Shown: in pieces, positions 52,328 through 60,375 of the stretch
Layout: every line of letters begins with the position of its first letter
Numbering within the stretch: position 1 is the first letter of the stretch
NCBI RefSeq assembly: GCF_009755265.1
Contig: NZ_WPOO01000009.1
Span: 36,076-100,075 of the forward strand
Source: Adlercreutzia rubneri
GTDB taxonomy: Bacteria; Actinomycetota; Coriobacteriia; Coriobacteriales; Eggerthellaceae
Length of the DNA: 64,000 bases
Reading direction: 5' to 3'
Program-made: the position numbers and the translations under genes
The notes under the pieces: generated by a model
What the model was told of the DNA's origin: nothing
The model's input: the letters and a program-made list of their open reading frames with translations, nothing else
The model's database searches: none

Positions 52328-52357
52328 GGGGCGCTTCCTGCGGGGAGCGCCTTTTTT
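52328..52357 (+). terminator. Terminator of the TPP riboswitch expression platform
   Basis: GGCGCT (52330-52335) pairs with AGCGCC (52346-52351), followed by six T. It begins 13 bases after the riboswitch, so TPP binding most likely stops transcription before thiM rather than only blocking translation. Confidence 0.8.
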
Positions 52358-52403
52358 GGCGCGGCCCGCAGGACAACGCTCCGGCTTCCGGAAAGGAACC
52401 GCC

Positions 52404-53294
52404 ATGTCCGAACATTCCACTACCACCGCCTCCCCCACCCGCACTGAAGCGGAACTGCGGACGCTCATGGCCCGCGCCGTGCGCGAGGTGCGCGAGACGA
52501 ACCCGCTCGCGCCTTCTATCACCAACACCGTGACCCAGAGCTTCGTCGCCAACGCCCAGTTGGCCGTCGGCGGCTCGGCGGCCATGGTGTATTTGCCCGA
52601 CGAGGGCGAGTGCGTCGCCGCCCTGGGAGGGGCCGTCTACATCAACCTGGGCACGCTCATGCCCGTCTACGAGCAGACGGTTCCCGCCACGGCGCGCGCC
52701 TGCGCGGCCGCGGCCACGCCCTGGGTGCTCGACCCGGTGGGCGTGGGCATCGGCAGCCTGCGCACTCGGCTCATCGAGGCCGTGCGCGAGAATCCGCCGA
52801 CCATTTTGCGCGGCAACGCCTCGGAGATCATCGCCGTGGCCGACCTGTGGGGGCTTGGCGGCAACTCGGTCGATGGCGCTTCCGGCGACGGCCCCCGCGG
52901 CGTCGATAGCACTGATTCCGTGGATGCCGCCGAGCGCGCCGCCGTGGCGTGCGCCCGCTTCACGGGAGGCGCGGTAGCCGTTTCCGGCGCTACCGACCTT
53001 GTCACTGACGGCGTGCAGGTGGCGCGGCTCTCCGGCGGCTCGTCCCTCATGACCTGCATCACCGGCTCTGGCTGCTCGCTGGGCGGCGTATGCGCCGTTT
53101 ACGCCTGCGTGGCCGATCCCTTCGTGGCAGCGCTCACCGCAACGGCCGCCTACAACCTGGCCGGCCTGCGCGCAGCCGAAACCTGCGACGGTCCGGGCAG
53201 CTTCCAAGTCGCCTTCCTCAATGCCCTCTACAACCTCACCACCGAAGAAGTGACTGAGGCGCCTCTGGCACTCACCAGCACATCAGCCGCGTAA
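52404..53294 (+). CDS. thiM: Hydroxyethylthiazole kinase
   Basis: Phosphorylates 4-methyl-5-(2-hydroxyethyl)thiazole in thiamine salvage. Ribokinase-like fold with ITNTVTQSFVANAQLAVGGS at the N-terminus, VLDPVGVGIGSLR, ILRGNASEI and the anion-hole/catalytic segment TGSGCSLGGVCAV. An insertion of about 20 Asp/Ser-rich residues lies between the NASEI helix and AAVACARF. ATG 52404 follows GGAAAGGAACC. The TPP riboswitch directly upstream confirms a thiamine role. thiD and thiE are not adjacent; a thiamine-binding protein gene follows after 62 bases. Confidence 0.94.
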   Translation: MSEHSTTTASPTRTEAELRTLMARAVREVRETNPLAPSITNTVTQSFVANAQLAVGGSAAMVYLPDEGECVAALGGAVYINLGTLMPVYEQTVPATARACAAAATPWVLDPVGVGIGSLRTRLIEAVRENPPTILRGNASEIIAVADLWGLGGNSVDGASGDGPRGVDSTDSVDAAERAAVACARFTGGAVAVSGATDLVTDGVQVARLSGGSSLMTCITGSGCSLGGVCAVYACVADPFVAALTATAAYNLAGLRAAETCDGPGSFQVAFLNALYNLTTEEVTEAPLALTSTSAA

Positions 53295-53356
53295 TCCCAT
53301 AGCGATAGCCCGCAAACCTCGAAGCCGCATTTGCAACCAAAGAGAAAGGCCGCCCT

Positions 53357-53656
53357 ATGAACACCCTTGTTGCCGTTGCCATCGCGCCCTTCGGCGTGGG
53401 AGACGAGCTCGCGCCCTATGTGGCCGAGGCCATCCGCGTCATCCGCGACTCCGGCCTGTCCCACCGCACCACCTCCATGTTCACCGAGATCGAGGGCGAC
53501 TGGGACGAGGTCATGGCCGTCGTACGCGACGCGACCATGGCCCTCGCCGACCAGGGCATCCGCACCGAGGTGGTCCTGAAGGCCGACATCCGGCCGGGGC
53601 ACACCGACACCCTGCACACCAAGGTCGAGAAGGTGGAAGAGCTGCTGGCCGAGTAG
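53357..53656 (+). CDS. MTH1187/YkoF-family thiamine-binding protein
   Basis: The 99-residue protein matches the MTH1187 family (formerly DUF77): AIAPFGVGDELAPYVAEAIR, a central MFTEIEGDWDEV and a terminal segment KADIRPGHTDTLHTKVEKVE. Members form tetramers with a ferredoxin-like fold and bind thiamine or hydroxymethylpyrimidine-like ligands. ATG 53357 follows GAGAAAGGCC. The place after riboswitch-controlled thiM supports a part in thiamine uptake or salvage and shared control. Confidence 0.9.
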   Translation: MNTLVAVAIAPFGVGDELAPYVAEAIRVIRDSGLSHRTTSMFTEIEGDWDEVMAVVRDATMALADQGIRTEVVLKADIRPGHTDTLHTKVEKVEELLAE

Positions 53657-53759
53657 GGGTTCGTCCACATCTTTCCATCATCTACATGGAGCCTCTTGCG
53701 CTTTCGCGTCGACCCGCTATGATGCTGCCCGACATACGACACGAAGCGAAAGAGGTTCC

Positions 53760-54623
53760 ATGCTCCGCAAGATCATTCACATTGACGAGGACAAATGCAT
53801 CGGCTGCGGCCTGTGCGTCGACGCATGCCACGAGGGTGCCATCGCCATGGTCGACGGCAAGGCGCGCCTTATGCGCGACGACTACTGCGACGGGCTGGGC
53901 GACTGCCTGCCGGCCTGCCCTACCGACGCCATCTCCTTCGTCGAGCGGGAAGCCGCTCCCTACGACGAGGCTGCCGTGGCGGCACACCTGGCCGCCCGCA
54001 ACGGCGGCGCGACGGCTTGCAGCGTTCCGGCCGCGGCCGAGCACCGCAGCGGCTGTCCCGGCTCGGCCGCCCGCACCCTCATCGACGACGCTCCGAAGCC
54101 GGCGCCGTCGCCTGCGCACCAGGGCGGATGCCCCGGTTCCCGCAGCCGCTCCCTGAACGGAGCCCCGGCACCAGCCGTTCCTGTACCGGCTGCTCGCACC
54201 GCCGCTCCGGCCGCTACCGGCGCCACCGACGCGCTTTCCGCCGTGGCCGCCGCTCTGCCGAACCGCTTGGCTCAGTGGCCGTGCCAGATCAAACTCGTAC
54301 CGGTGCAGGCCCCCTACTACCAGGGCCGCGGGCTGCTTATCGCCGCCGACTGCACCGCGTTTGCCTGCGCCAGCTTCCACGAGCGCTTCATGAGCGGCAA
54401 CGTCACCATCATCGGCTGCCCCAAGCTGGACGAGGGCTCCTACACCGACAAGCTCGCCGCCATCATCGCCGCCAACGACATCACCTCGGTCACCGTCGCC
54501 CGCATGGAGGTGCCCTGCTGCGGCGGCCTCGAGCGCGCCGCCGCCGAGGCCTGCGCCCAGTCGGGCAAGGACATCCCCTTCGAAGTGGTCACCTTCGCCG
54601 TCAACGGCGACGTCATCGGCTAG
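53760..54623 (+). CDS. Ferredoxin-like protein with CPGS repeats and C-terminal domain of unknown function
   Basis: Residues 1-62 form a two-cluster ferredoxin: CIGCGLCVDACHEGAI and then CDGLGDCLPACPTDAI, with one extra residue in the second motif. The linker has two copies of a short motif, RSGCPGSAARTL and QGGCPGSRSRSL. The C-terminal half (about residues 165-287) has a conserved cysteine-rich block: LIAADCTAFACASF, IIGCPKLDEG and MEVPCCGGLERAA. Similar proteins occur in anaerobes, often with hybrid-cluster proteins or other redox genes, but their function is not known to me. It lies 103 bases after the thiamine-binding gene with no obvious link to it. Confidence 0.85.
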   Translation: MLRKIIHIDEDKCIGCGLCVDACHEGAIAMVDGKARLMRDDYCDGLGDCLPACPTDAISFVEREAAPYDEAAVAAHLAARNGGATACSVPAAAEHRSGCPGSAARTLIDDAPKPAPSPAHQGGCPGSRSRSLNGAPAPAVPVPAARTAAPAATGATDALSAVAAALPNRLAQWPCQIKLVPVQAPYYQGRGLLIAADCTAFACASFHERFMSGNVTIIGCPKLDEGSYTDKLAAIIAANDITSVTVARMEVPCCGGLERAAAEACAQSGKDIPFEVVTFAVNGDVIG

Positions 54624-54680
54624 AAACAACCGACGCGCACTTGATTGAATGCGCCTCCTAGTTCATCGAGGATGACCAGG

Positions 54681-56462
54681 TCAGCCCAGCTCGACCATAA
54701 CCGCCTCCGAGACGATCCCGGCTACCTCCGGGATCGTCTCTTCTTCCAAGGAAGAGAAGCTCATCACGAAGGCGGGACGGCGCCGACCCCTCCCCTCGCT
54801 GCACCCAGACCGCACCTCGTCGCATACCCTTCGGGCACCCTCGACTTCGCGAGCCTCGCACCGGCAGCCTACCGTTTCGTTCGAGCTGCGCCCAGGAGCT
54901 CCCGCCTCGCAACCCGTGAACCGATAACGGCCCAAAGGCGCCAGGCGCACGCCCCGAATCGCAGCGCGCCGGGCCACGCGCTCCTCGAAAGTCGCACTAT
55001 CTCTCTCGTCTCCTTCGACACTCCTAACCTCCATGAGAAAGTGCAGCCCGGCACCCGCATTGGCAAAGTGCAAATGATCGCCGGCCGAAGACGCCGCTAG
55101 TACGTCAATCAGCGCGCTCAGCCGCCGCCGGTAACGCGTCCGCTGGCGATTGACATGGCGCTCGTAGTCCCCCGACTCCATGAACCGCGCCAACGTCAGC
55201 TGCTCCAATGCACCCACCGTGCAGGCGTAAAAGCCAAGTCGGTCGCGGAACCGTTCGGCCAGCGCCTCGGGCAGCACCATGTAGCCAATGCGGAAAGCAC
55301 CCCCGAGCGTCTTCGAGAACGTGTTCGCGTAAATGACCCGCCCAGCCCCATCGAGGGCCGCGAGTGGAGGTACGGGACGCCCCGCCATGCGGAACTCGCA
55401 GTCGAAGTCATCTTCGATGAGGTAGCGCGACTGGGCACTGGAAGCTTTCACGCTCCGACCGCGAATCTCCCTAGCCGCTGCACCGTCCTCGGGCGCGGCA
55501 ACCCCACTCTGGGCCCATTCCAACAACGAGCGCCGGCGCGACACCGGCACCGTGATACCGGTGGGAAACTGGTGCGACGGCGTGCAGTGCAGCACGTCGA
55601 TGCGGGCACGCTCGAGCGCCTCCAAGACCGGCCCTTCCCCATCGAGAGCGATCGGCCGCACCGCCACGTCGTTCGACTCGTAGATGCGCGTAAGCCGCGG
55701 ATAGCCGGGGTCTTCCACGCCGTACGCCAGATTACGACCGAGCAGCTGCACGAGCAGGCCATAAAGCGACTGGGCACCGGAACCGATCACGATCTGGTCG
55801 GGATGCACCTCCATGCCGCGAAAGCCCCGCAGATGCGCCGCGATGGCCGCCCGCAACCGAGGCGATCCCTGAGGCCCCGACGCCTCCAGCACCGTGCGCT
55901 CGCTCTCGTCGGCCAACACGCGCCGCAGCGTCCGTGCCCACGCCGCGTAGGGAAACACCCCTTCCGGCGCCATCGCCCCCGTGAAATCGGCGAGCCATTT
56001 GCGTCCGGCGCCTGGAGAAACCCCAGCCAAACCCTCTTCGCTGTGGGCTATGCAAAAAGGGGCGCCTTTTCTGGCAAGTTTTTCGAGCTTTTCGACGCCA
56101 TCATTCCCAGAAATCCTCGCTTCGGGCCTGCAAGACGCGCTTTTGGCCCCAGAACTATCCCCAAGAGGGACTTTTACCTCTACGGATGTCGAAATCCTCG
56201 AAAAACTTGTCAGATTCGGCCCGATTTCCTGAACATAGAAACCGCTGCGGGGCACGGCGCGCACATAGCCCTCGGCCACGAGCTGATCGTAGGCCCCCTC
56301 TACAGTGACGACGCTCACTCCCAAATGCTTCGCGAACGCCCGCTTGGAGGGCAAACGATCACCGGCTCCAAGAGCGCCGGACTCGATATCGAGCCGCAAT
56401 GCCCGGTAAAGCTGCTCGTACAGGCTCTCCCTCGCTGTGCGGTTGAGCGCGTAGGTGAGCAT
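54681..56462 (-). CDS. pdxR: PdxR (MocR-family) regulator of pyridoxal phosphate synthesis
   Basis: An N-terminal GntR-type winged helix (YEQLYRALRLDIESGALGAG, HLGVSVVTVEGAYDQLVAEG) is joined to a class I aminotransferase-like domain with the PLP lysine in YANTFSKTLGGAFRIG. PLP binding normally switches such regulators on or off. ATG 56462 is preceded by AGGGAGGGAGGTG. At 593 residues it is longer than usual (about 470) owing to insertions after the HTH, in the middle and before the final FVMSFSSLEEE segment. The divergent pdxST operon is the expected target, with 190 bases between the starts. Confidence 0.93.
   Translation of the reverse strand: MLTYALNRTARESLYEQLYRALRLDIESGALGAGDRLPSKRAFAKHLGVSVVTVEGAYDQLVAEGYVRAVPRSGFYVQEIGPNLTSFSRISTSVEVKVPLGDSSGAKSASCRPEARISGNDGVEKLEKLARKGAPFCIAHSEEGLAGVSPGAGRKWLADFTGAMAPEGVFPYAAWARTLRRVLADESERTVLEASGPQGSPRLRAAIAAHLRGFRGMEVHPDQIVIGSGAQSLYGLLVQLLGRNLAYGVEDPGYPRLTRIYESNDVAVRPIALDGEGPVLEALERARIDVLHCTPSHQFPTGITVPVSRRRSLLEWAQSGVAAPEDGAAAREIRGRSVKASSAQSRYLIEDDFDCEFRMAGRPVPPLAALDGAGRVIYANTFSKTLGGAFRIGYMVLPEALAERFRDRLGFYACTVGALEQLTLARFMESGDYERHVNRQRTRYRRRLSALIDVLAASSAGDHLHFANAGAGLHFLMEVRSVEGDERDSATFEERVARRAAIRGVRLAPLGRYRFTGCEAGAPGRSSNETVGCRCEAREVEGARRVCDEVRSGCSEGRGRRRPAFVMSFSSLEEETIPEVAGIVSEAVMVELG
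54709..54746 (+). terminator. Hairpin within the 3' end of pdxR, terminator for the ferredoxin gene
   Basis: GAGACGATCCCGG and CCGGGATCGTCTC form a perfect 13-base stem with a six-base loop, followed by TTCTTCC. It lies inside the last codons of pdxR but 86 bases after the ferredoxin stop on the plus strand, so one sequence probably serves as coding DNA for one gene and terminator for the other. Confidence 0.6.
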
Positions 56463-56652
56463 CACCTCCCTCCCTTCTTTGCACTGTGCGCTTTCGTGCC
56501 AGCCGCCATCCCGCCACTGCCCCATTTCGCGTGAGGGTTCTCCGACGCGCTGCATATCTGACCTTATTAAAACTTTGGGAATTGAATATAACACTAAGGC
56601 CAGTTATCCCTTACCCTTTCGCCCATATTATTCGCGAAAGGAAGGAACCCTC
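56463..56652. promoter_or_regulatory. Divergent pdxR-pdxS control region
   Basis: About 190 bases between two divergent starts. An A+T-rich centre (TATTAAAACTTTGGGAATTG, then AATATAACACTAAGG, 56569-56603) is the likely site of overlapping promoters and PdxR binding. Exact boxes cannot be fixed by eye. Confidence 0.5.
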
Positions 56653-57555
56653 ATGCCCCAAACCATCCCCGCCCCCACCGCTTCCGCCGAGCGCGTAGCC
56701 CTCAACCGCCAGCTCGCCCAAATGCTGAAAGGCGGCGTCATCATGGACGTCACCACCCCCGAGCAGGCCCGCATCGCCGAGGCCGCCGGAGCCGCGGCCG
56801 TTATGGCGCTCGAGCGCATCCCCGCCGACATCCGCGCGGCCGGCGGCGTGTCCCGCATGAGCGACCCGGCCATGATCAAGGGCATCCAGGCGGCCGTTTC
56901 CATCCCCGTCATGGCGAAATGCCGCATCGGGCACTTCGCCGAGGCACAGATCCTCCAGGCCATCGACATCGACTACATCGACGAATCCGAAGTGCTCTCG
57001 CCGGCCGACGACACCTACCACATCGACAAGACCGTCTTCGCCGTCCCCTTCGTCTGCGGCGCCCGCGACCTCGGCGAGGCCCTGCGCCGCATTGCCGAGG
57101 GCGCCACGATGATCCGCACCAAGGGCGAGCCGGGCACCGGCGACGTCGTGCAGGCCGTGCGCCACATGCGCCGGATGAACGCTGAAATCCGCCGCATCCA
57201 GAACCTGCGCGACGATGAGCTGTTCGAAGCGGCGAAGGAGCTGCAAGTGCCGGTGGAGCTGCTGCGCGAGGTGCACGAGGCCGGCAAGCTGCCCGTCGTG
57301 AACTTTGCCGCCGGCGGCATCGCCACCCCGGCCGACGCGGCCCTTATGATGCAGCTGGGCGCCGAGGGCGTCTTCGTGGGCAGCGGTATCTTCAAGTCGG
57401 GCGACCCGGCCCGACGCGCCGAGGCCATCGTAAAGGCCACCACGAACTTCAACGATCCTGAGATGCTCGCCGCCTTGTCCGAAGACCTCGGCGAAGCCAT
57501 GGTGGGCATCAACGAGCAGGAGATCCAGATCATCATGGAAGAGCGGGGGCAGTAG
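56653..57555 (+). CDS. pdxS: Pyridoxal 5'-phosphate synthase, PdxS subunit
   Basis: Builds PLP from ribose 5-phosphate, glyceraldehyde 3-phosphate and ammonia. It is a TIM barrel with the conserved Asp in GGVIMDVTTPEQARIAE, the first catalytic Lys in VMAKCRIGHFAEAQ and the second in MIRTKGEPGTGDV, and the phosphate site FAAGGIATPADAAL. Its 300 residues are standard. ATG 56653 follows GAAAGGAAGGAA. pdxT starts five bases after the stop and provides the ammonia. The divergent PdxR probably activates this pair. Confidence 0.96.
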   Translation: MPQTIPAPTASAERVALNRQLAQMLKGGVIMDVTTPEQARIAEAAGAAAVMALERIPADIRAAGGVSRMSDPAMIKGIQAAVSIPVMAKCRIGHFAEAQILQAIDIDYIDESEVLSPADDTYHIDKTVFAVPFVCGARDLGEALRRIAEGATMIRTKGEPGTGDVVQAVRHMRRMNAEIRRIQNLRDDELFEAAKELQVPVELLREVHEAGKLPVVNFAAGGIATPADAALMMQLGAEGVFVGSGIFKSGDPARRAEAIVKATTNFNDPEMLAALSEDLGEAMVGINEQEIQIIMEERGQ

Positions 57556-57560
57556 AACCC

Positions 57561-58199
57561 ATGTCCCCAACCATCGCCGTTCTCGCCCTGCAAGGCGCTT
57601 TCATCGAGCACGAGCAGCGCCTGCAATCCCTCGGCTGCACCACCATCGAGCTACGCCAGGCCGCCGACCTCGCCCGTCCCTTCGACGGCCTGGTGCTCCC
57701 CGGCGGCGAGTCCACCGTACAGGCGAAGCTGCTGCATGACCTGGGAATGTTCGAACCGCTGCGCCAACGCATCGCCGAGGGCCTCCCCACCCTCGGCACC
57801 TGCGCCGGCCTCATCCTTTTGGCCGACCATTTCCGCACCCTGCCCGTCACCGTGCGCCGCAACGCCTACGGCCGCCAACTCGGCAGCTTCCACGCCGAGG
57901 GTCGCTGGGAAGAAGGGGCGAAGGGGACAGAAGAAGCCGCGGGAGCAACCTGCGTCGCAGACGCGAAGGACTACTCGAGCAACAGCGCCACACTCGCTTC
58001 CGAGCCGGTTCCCCTCACCTTCATTCGCGCCCCGCGCATCGAAGCTACCGGCCCCGGCGTCGAGCCCCTCGTCACCCTGAACGACGCACCGGTAGCCGTG
58101 CGCCACCGCAACCAGATCGCCGCCGCCTTCCACCCCGAACTCGACGACGACAACCGCCTCTACGAAGCGCTCCTCGCGCCTTTGAAGCGCGCCTACTGA
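57561..58199 (+). CDS. pdxT: Pyridoxal 5'-phosphate synthase, PdxT glutaminase subunit
   Basis: Releases ammonia from glutamine for PdxS. It is a class I glutamine amidotransferase with LALQGAFIEHEQ, the oxyanion-loop PGGESTVQAK, the nucleophile Cys in LGTCAGLILLA and the His-Glu pair in AAAFHPELDDD. An insertion of about 25 Gly/Glu/Ala residues follows the SFHAEGRWEE segment, giving 212 residues instead of about 190. It is translated together with pdxS and ends with a seven-base convergent overlap with the next gene. Confidence 0.95.
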   Translation: MSPTIAVLALQGAFIEHEQRLQSLGCTTIELRQAADLARPFDGLVLPGGESTVQAKLLHDLGMFEPLRQRIAEGLPTLGTCAGLILLADHFRTLPVTVRRNAYGRQLGSFHAEGRWEEGAKGTEEAAGATCVADAKDYSSNSATLASEPVPLTFIRAPRIEATGPGVEPLVTLNDAPVAVRHRNQIAAAFHPELDDDNRLYEALLAPLKRAY

Positions 58200-59830
58200 A
58201 CCAACCGATAGACGGCGCCCGGGCCGCGCGACGGCCCCAGCCGTTCCACAAGAGACTTGTCCATCAGCCGATTGAGCGCGCGGCTGATCGTTGCCTTCGA
58301 CTTACCCAATGCGTCCATAAGAATCCGCGAGCTCACCGGTGCGGGCGCCTCTTCCAAGAAGTCGACGATGTCGCACTCCACCGTACCCGGCGCCAGCACA
58401 TGAATGGTATGGAAGCGACCTGTTTCGTCTGACCACTCCGTGACGGATCGCACGATCTTCCCGCCCGCAGCGCCCTCAGGCAGCCGAACGCCACCGCGCC
58501 CGCCACCCCCCGCGCGGCCGCCGAACCCGAACCCGAACCGCCCTGCCTCCGCGCCAGCGCCGGCCTTGTATAGCGCCACCTCGAAAGCGGTGATGTGGTC
58601 AATGGCTACCGGTTCCGGCATATTCACCTCGCGCAAGCTGGCCCGAATCTGGAAGTAACCCGTGCCCTTGTTCTCCACCACGCTGCCCACCTCGGCAAAC
58701 CCCTCGGCATAGGGGGTGGCGCGCAGGATGTTGGCCAGTGCCTGGTTGCGCGGGAAGGAAACGCCAAGCTCGCCCAAACGGTCGACCGTCATAGCCCGGC
58801 ACAAACCGCCTGGACTCAATATCTCAATGCGGTCGCCGTACATAGTCACCTGAACCTGAGAGGCGCACCCGTCCAGCGAGTAATCGCGGTGCATGAGCGC
58901 GTTGGCCACCGCCTCGCGCACGGCCGTCTCGGGATACTCGAGTCTATCGATGCGAAACGCCCCCTCCACCTTCGACGAGACGCGCACGTTGCGTCGCAGC
59001 GCCACCATCAGCTCCGATATCATCACGGGGATGGGCCCGACGATCTCGCGAGAATCGAGAAAACGCAGCCCCTCGGCGCTCACATCGGCCTTCGACGTCC
59101 CCGGGATCACCGTAAACGAAAGGCAGGCCCGCGGGAAATAACGCTGCGGAAAGCGCCCGAGCGCCATAAGTCCCGCCAATGTGGGTCGCACAATCCCCTC
59201 CCCGTCACGAGCCGTCACGCAGAGCGCCTCAAGCAGCTCCTCGTCGCTCATGCCCTTGAACGCTCGCGGCGAATCGGCACGCTGTCGGCGCATGAAGCCC
59301 TCCAGAAGCTCTTCGTCAAAGTCGCCCATCGCAGCCCCTTCGACCACTTCGCGATCGTATCGCGGCGGCCGACGCCCCTCCAGCAGGCGGTCCACCTCGT
59401 AGGGGCTCAGCCTCCGATCACCATCCCCCACACGCGCATAGGAGCCGTCATGCATTGCGCGCGACTTGACGAAGCAGGGCTTAAGCTCGGGCGGCAGCTC
59501 GGGCACCGTGGCCACCACCACGGGCGACCCTTCGAATTCAACGATCTCCACTGACGCCCGCACGGGCGGTTCCATCTTCTCGCCGCACATCTGGGCAAGC
59601 GCGTCGGCCACAGCGCGCGCCTTAAAGCCCGGAACAGCCTGGAAACCCGCGCGCTCCGCCAACCCCAGAACCACCACGCCGCCCGATGTGTTCGAAAACG
59701 CGCTCAGCGTTTCCGCCATACTTTTCGGAAGTCCTTGAGCGGCCGCTTTCACCTCTACCCGCTTCGTGTCGGTGCCAAGGCGCCGAGCGAGACCAATATA
59801 GCTCTCCAGATCGAAATCGTACACGCCCAT
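58193..59830 (-). CDS. AlbA_2/schlafen-like ATP-binding regulator
   Basis: An N-terminal AlbA_2 (schlafen AAA_4) domain (RVEVKAAAQGLPKSMAETLS, NTSGGVVVLGLAER) is followed by an ATPase-like HATPase_c_4 domain (AVREAVANALMHRDYS, IEILSPGGLCRAM) and a C-terminal winged helix (VSSRILMDALGKSKATISRA). Such proteins are widespread putative transcriptional regulators. A glycine-rich run near residue 430 (GFGFGGRAGGGGRGG) is an insertion. ATG 59830 is preceded by GGGGGTGGG. The upstream region holds an inverted repeat and a direct repeat, so self-regulation is plausible. Confidence 0.88.
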   Translation of the reverse strand: MGVYDFDLESYIGLARRLGTDTKRVEVKAAAQGLPKSMAETLSAFSNTSGGVVVLGLAERAGFQAVPGFKARAVADALAQMCGEKMEPPVRASVEIVEFEGSPVVVATVPELPPELKPCFVKSRAMHDGSYARVGDGDRRLSPYEVDRLLEGRRPPRYDREVVEGAAMGDFDEELLEGFMRRQRADSPRAFKGMSDEELLEALCVTARDGEGIVRPTLAGLMALGRFPQRYFPRACLSFTVIPGTSKADVSAEGLRFLDSREIVGPIPVMISELMVALRRNVRVSSKVEGAFRIDRLEYPETAVREAVANALMHRDYSLDGCASQVQVTMYGDRIEILSPGGLCRAMTVDRLGELGVSFPRNQALANILRATPYAEGFAEVGSVVENKGTGYFQIRASLREVNMPEPVAIDHITAFEVALYKAGAGAEAGRFGFGFGGRAGGGGRGGVRLPEGAAGGKIVRSVTEWSDETGRFHTIHVLAPGTVECDIVDFLEEAPAPVSSRILMDALGKSKATISRALNRLMDKSLVERLGPSRGPGAVYRLVQ

Positions 59831-59846
59831 AGCCCACCCCCGCAAG

Positions 59847-59899
59847 TAGTTTCAAGAAGTCTCATTAGTATGCAACAACTTGAAACTATTTGCAACAAC
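59847..59899. promoter_or_regulatory. Inverted and direct repeats upstream of the AlbA_2 gene
   Basis: TAGTTTCAAG (59847-59856) and CTTGAAACTA (59879-59888) form an exact inverted repeat with a 22-base spacer. TGCAACAAC occurs at 59871-59879 and again at 59891-59899. The block begins 17 bases before the start codon on the minus strand, a usual place for an operator. Confidence 0.6.
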
Positions 59900-59954
59900 G
59901 CTTGTATTTGTTGGTGCGCGCAAACCCAACATTGTGCAAGACCCCAGTTCAGAG

Positions 59955-60157
59955 AATTCAAATCACGATTTGACTGTAACATCTGCGGGACCGACATCAC
60001 CGGCAACACCTCCGCCCATGCGAAAGAACACATGAAGGCCGGTGAAGGATCTGGGCATCATAGTGAAATCCGTCAGATAGTCACCGGCTACAACACGGTT
60101 AGCCATAAGAAAGAGGGACATTGGGAAACGAGGGTTGTCGGCGGTCGTTGGGAATAG
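59955..60157 (+). pseudogene. Fragment of a surface-protein 3' end
   Basis: Codons in one frame read FDCNICGTDITGNTSAHAKE followed by a Gly- and His-rich segment with GHHSEIRQIVTGYNTVSHK, and stop at 60157. The CxxC and the ITGNTSAHAKEHM motif resemble zinc-ribbon-like repeats seen in large cell-surface proteins of gut Coriobacteriia. There is no start codon or ribosome binding site, so this is a remnant. Confidence 0.5.
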
Positions 60158-60375
60158 ACGTTAGGCAGGGGTCATTAAGGATGCGCTTGATATTGCTGTC
60201 AAGCCCTGATAGACGATTTGTCCGTTTATCAGCCACAGTTGCTTAGATGCCGGCAGAGCATGAAACAATTTCTGCCAGTAGGCGTCATTTCGCGATGCGC
60301 ATCTTTTATATCCAATAGGCTGCATGGGTATCGCTAACCCACACAGCCTATTGGCGCCCAATCTCTCTAACGTAC
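60158..60375. other. Gap before the surface protein gene, with hairpin
   Basis: No gene is supported here. CCAATAGGCTG (60312-60322) and CAGCCTATTGG (60344-60354) form a perfect eleven-base stem, with an inner GGGT/ACCC pairing. It lies just after the end of the minus-strand surface protein gene and may end its transcript, though no T-run follows. Confidence 0.55.

Noticed and set aside
60161..60361. Small open frame before the surface protein gene
   Set aside because: It has no ribosome binding site and contains the hairpin at 60312-60354. No domain is visible.
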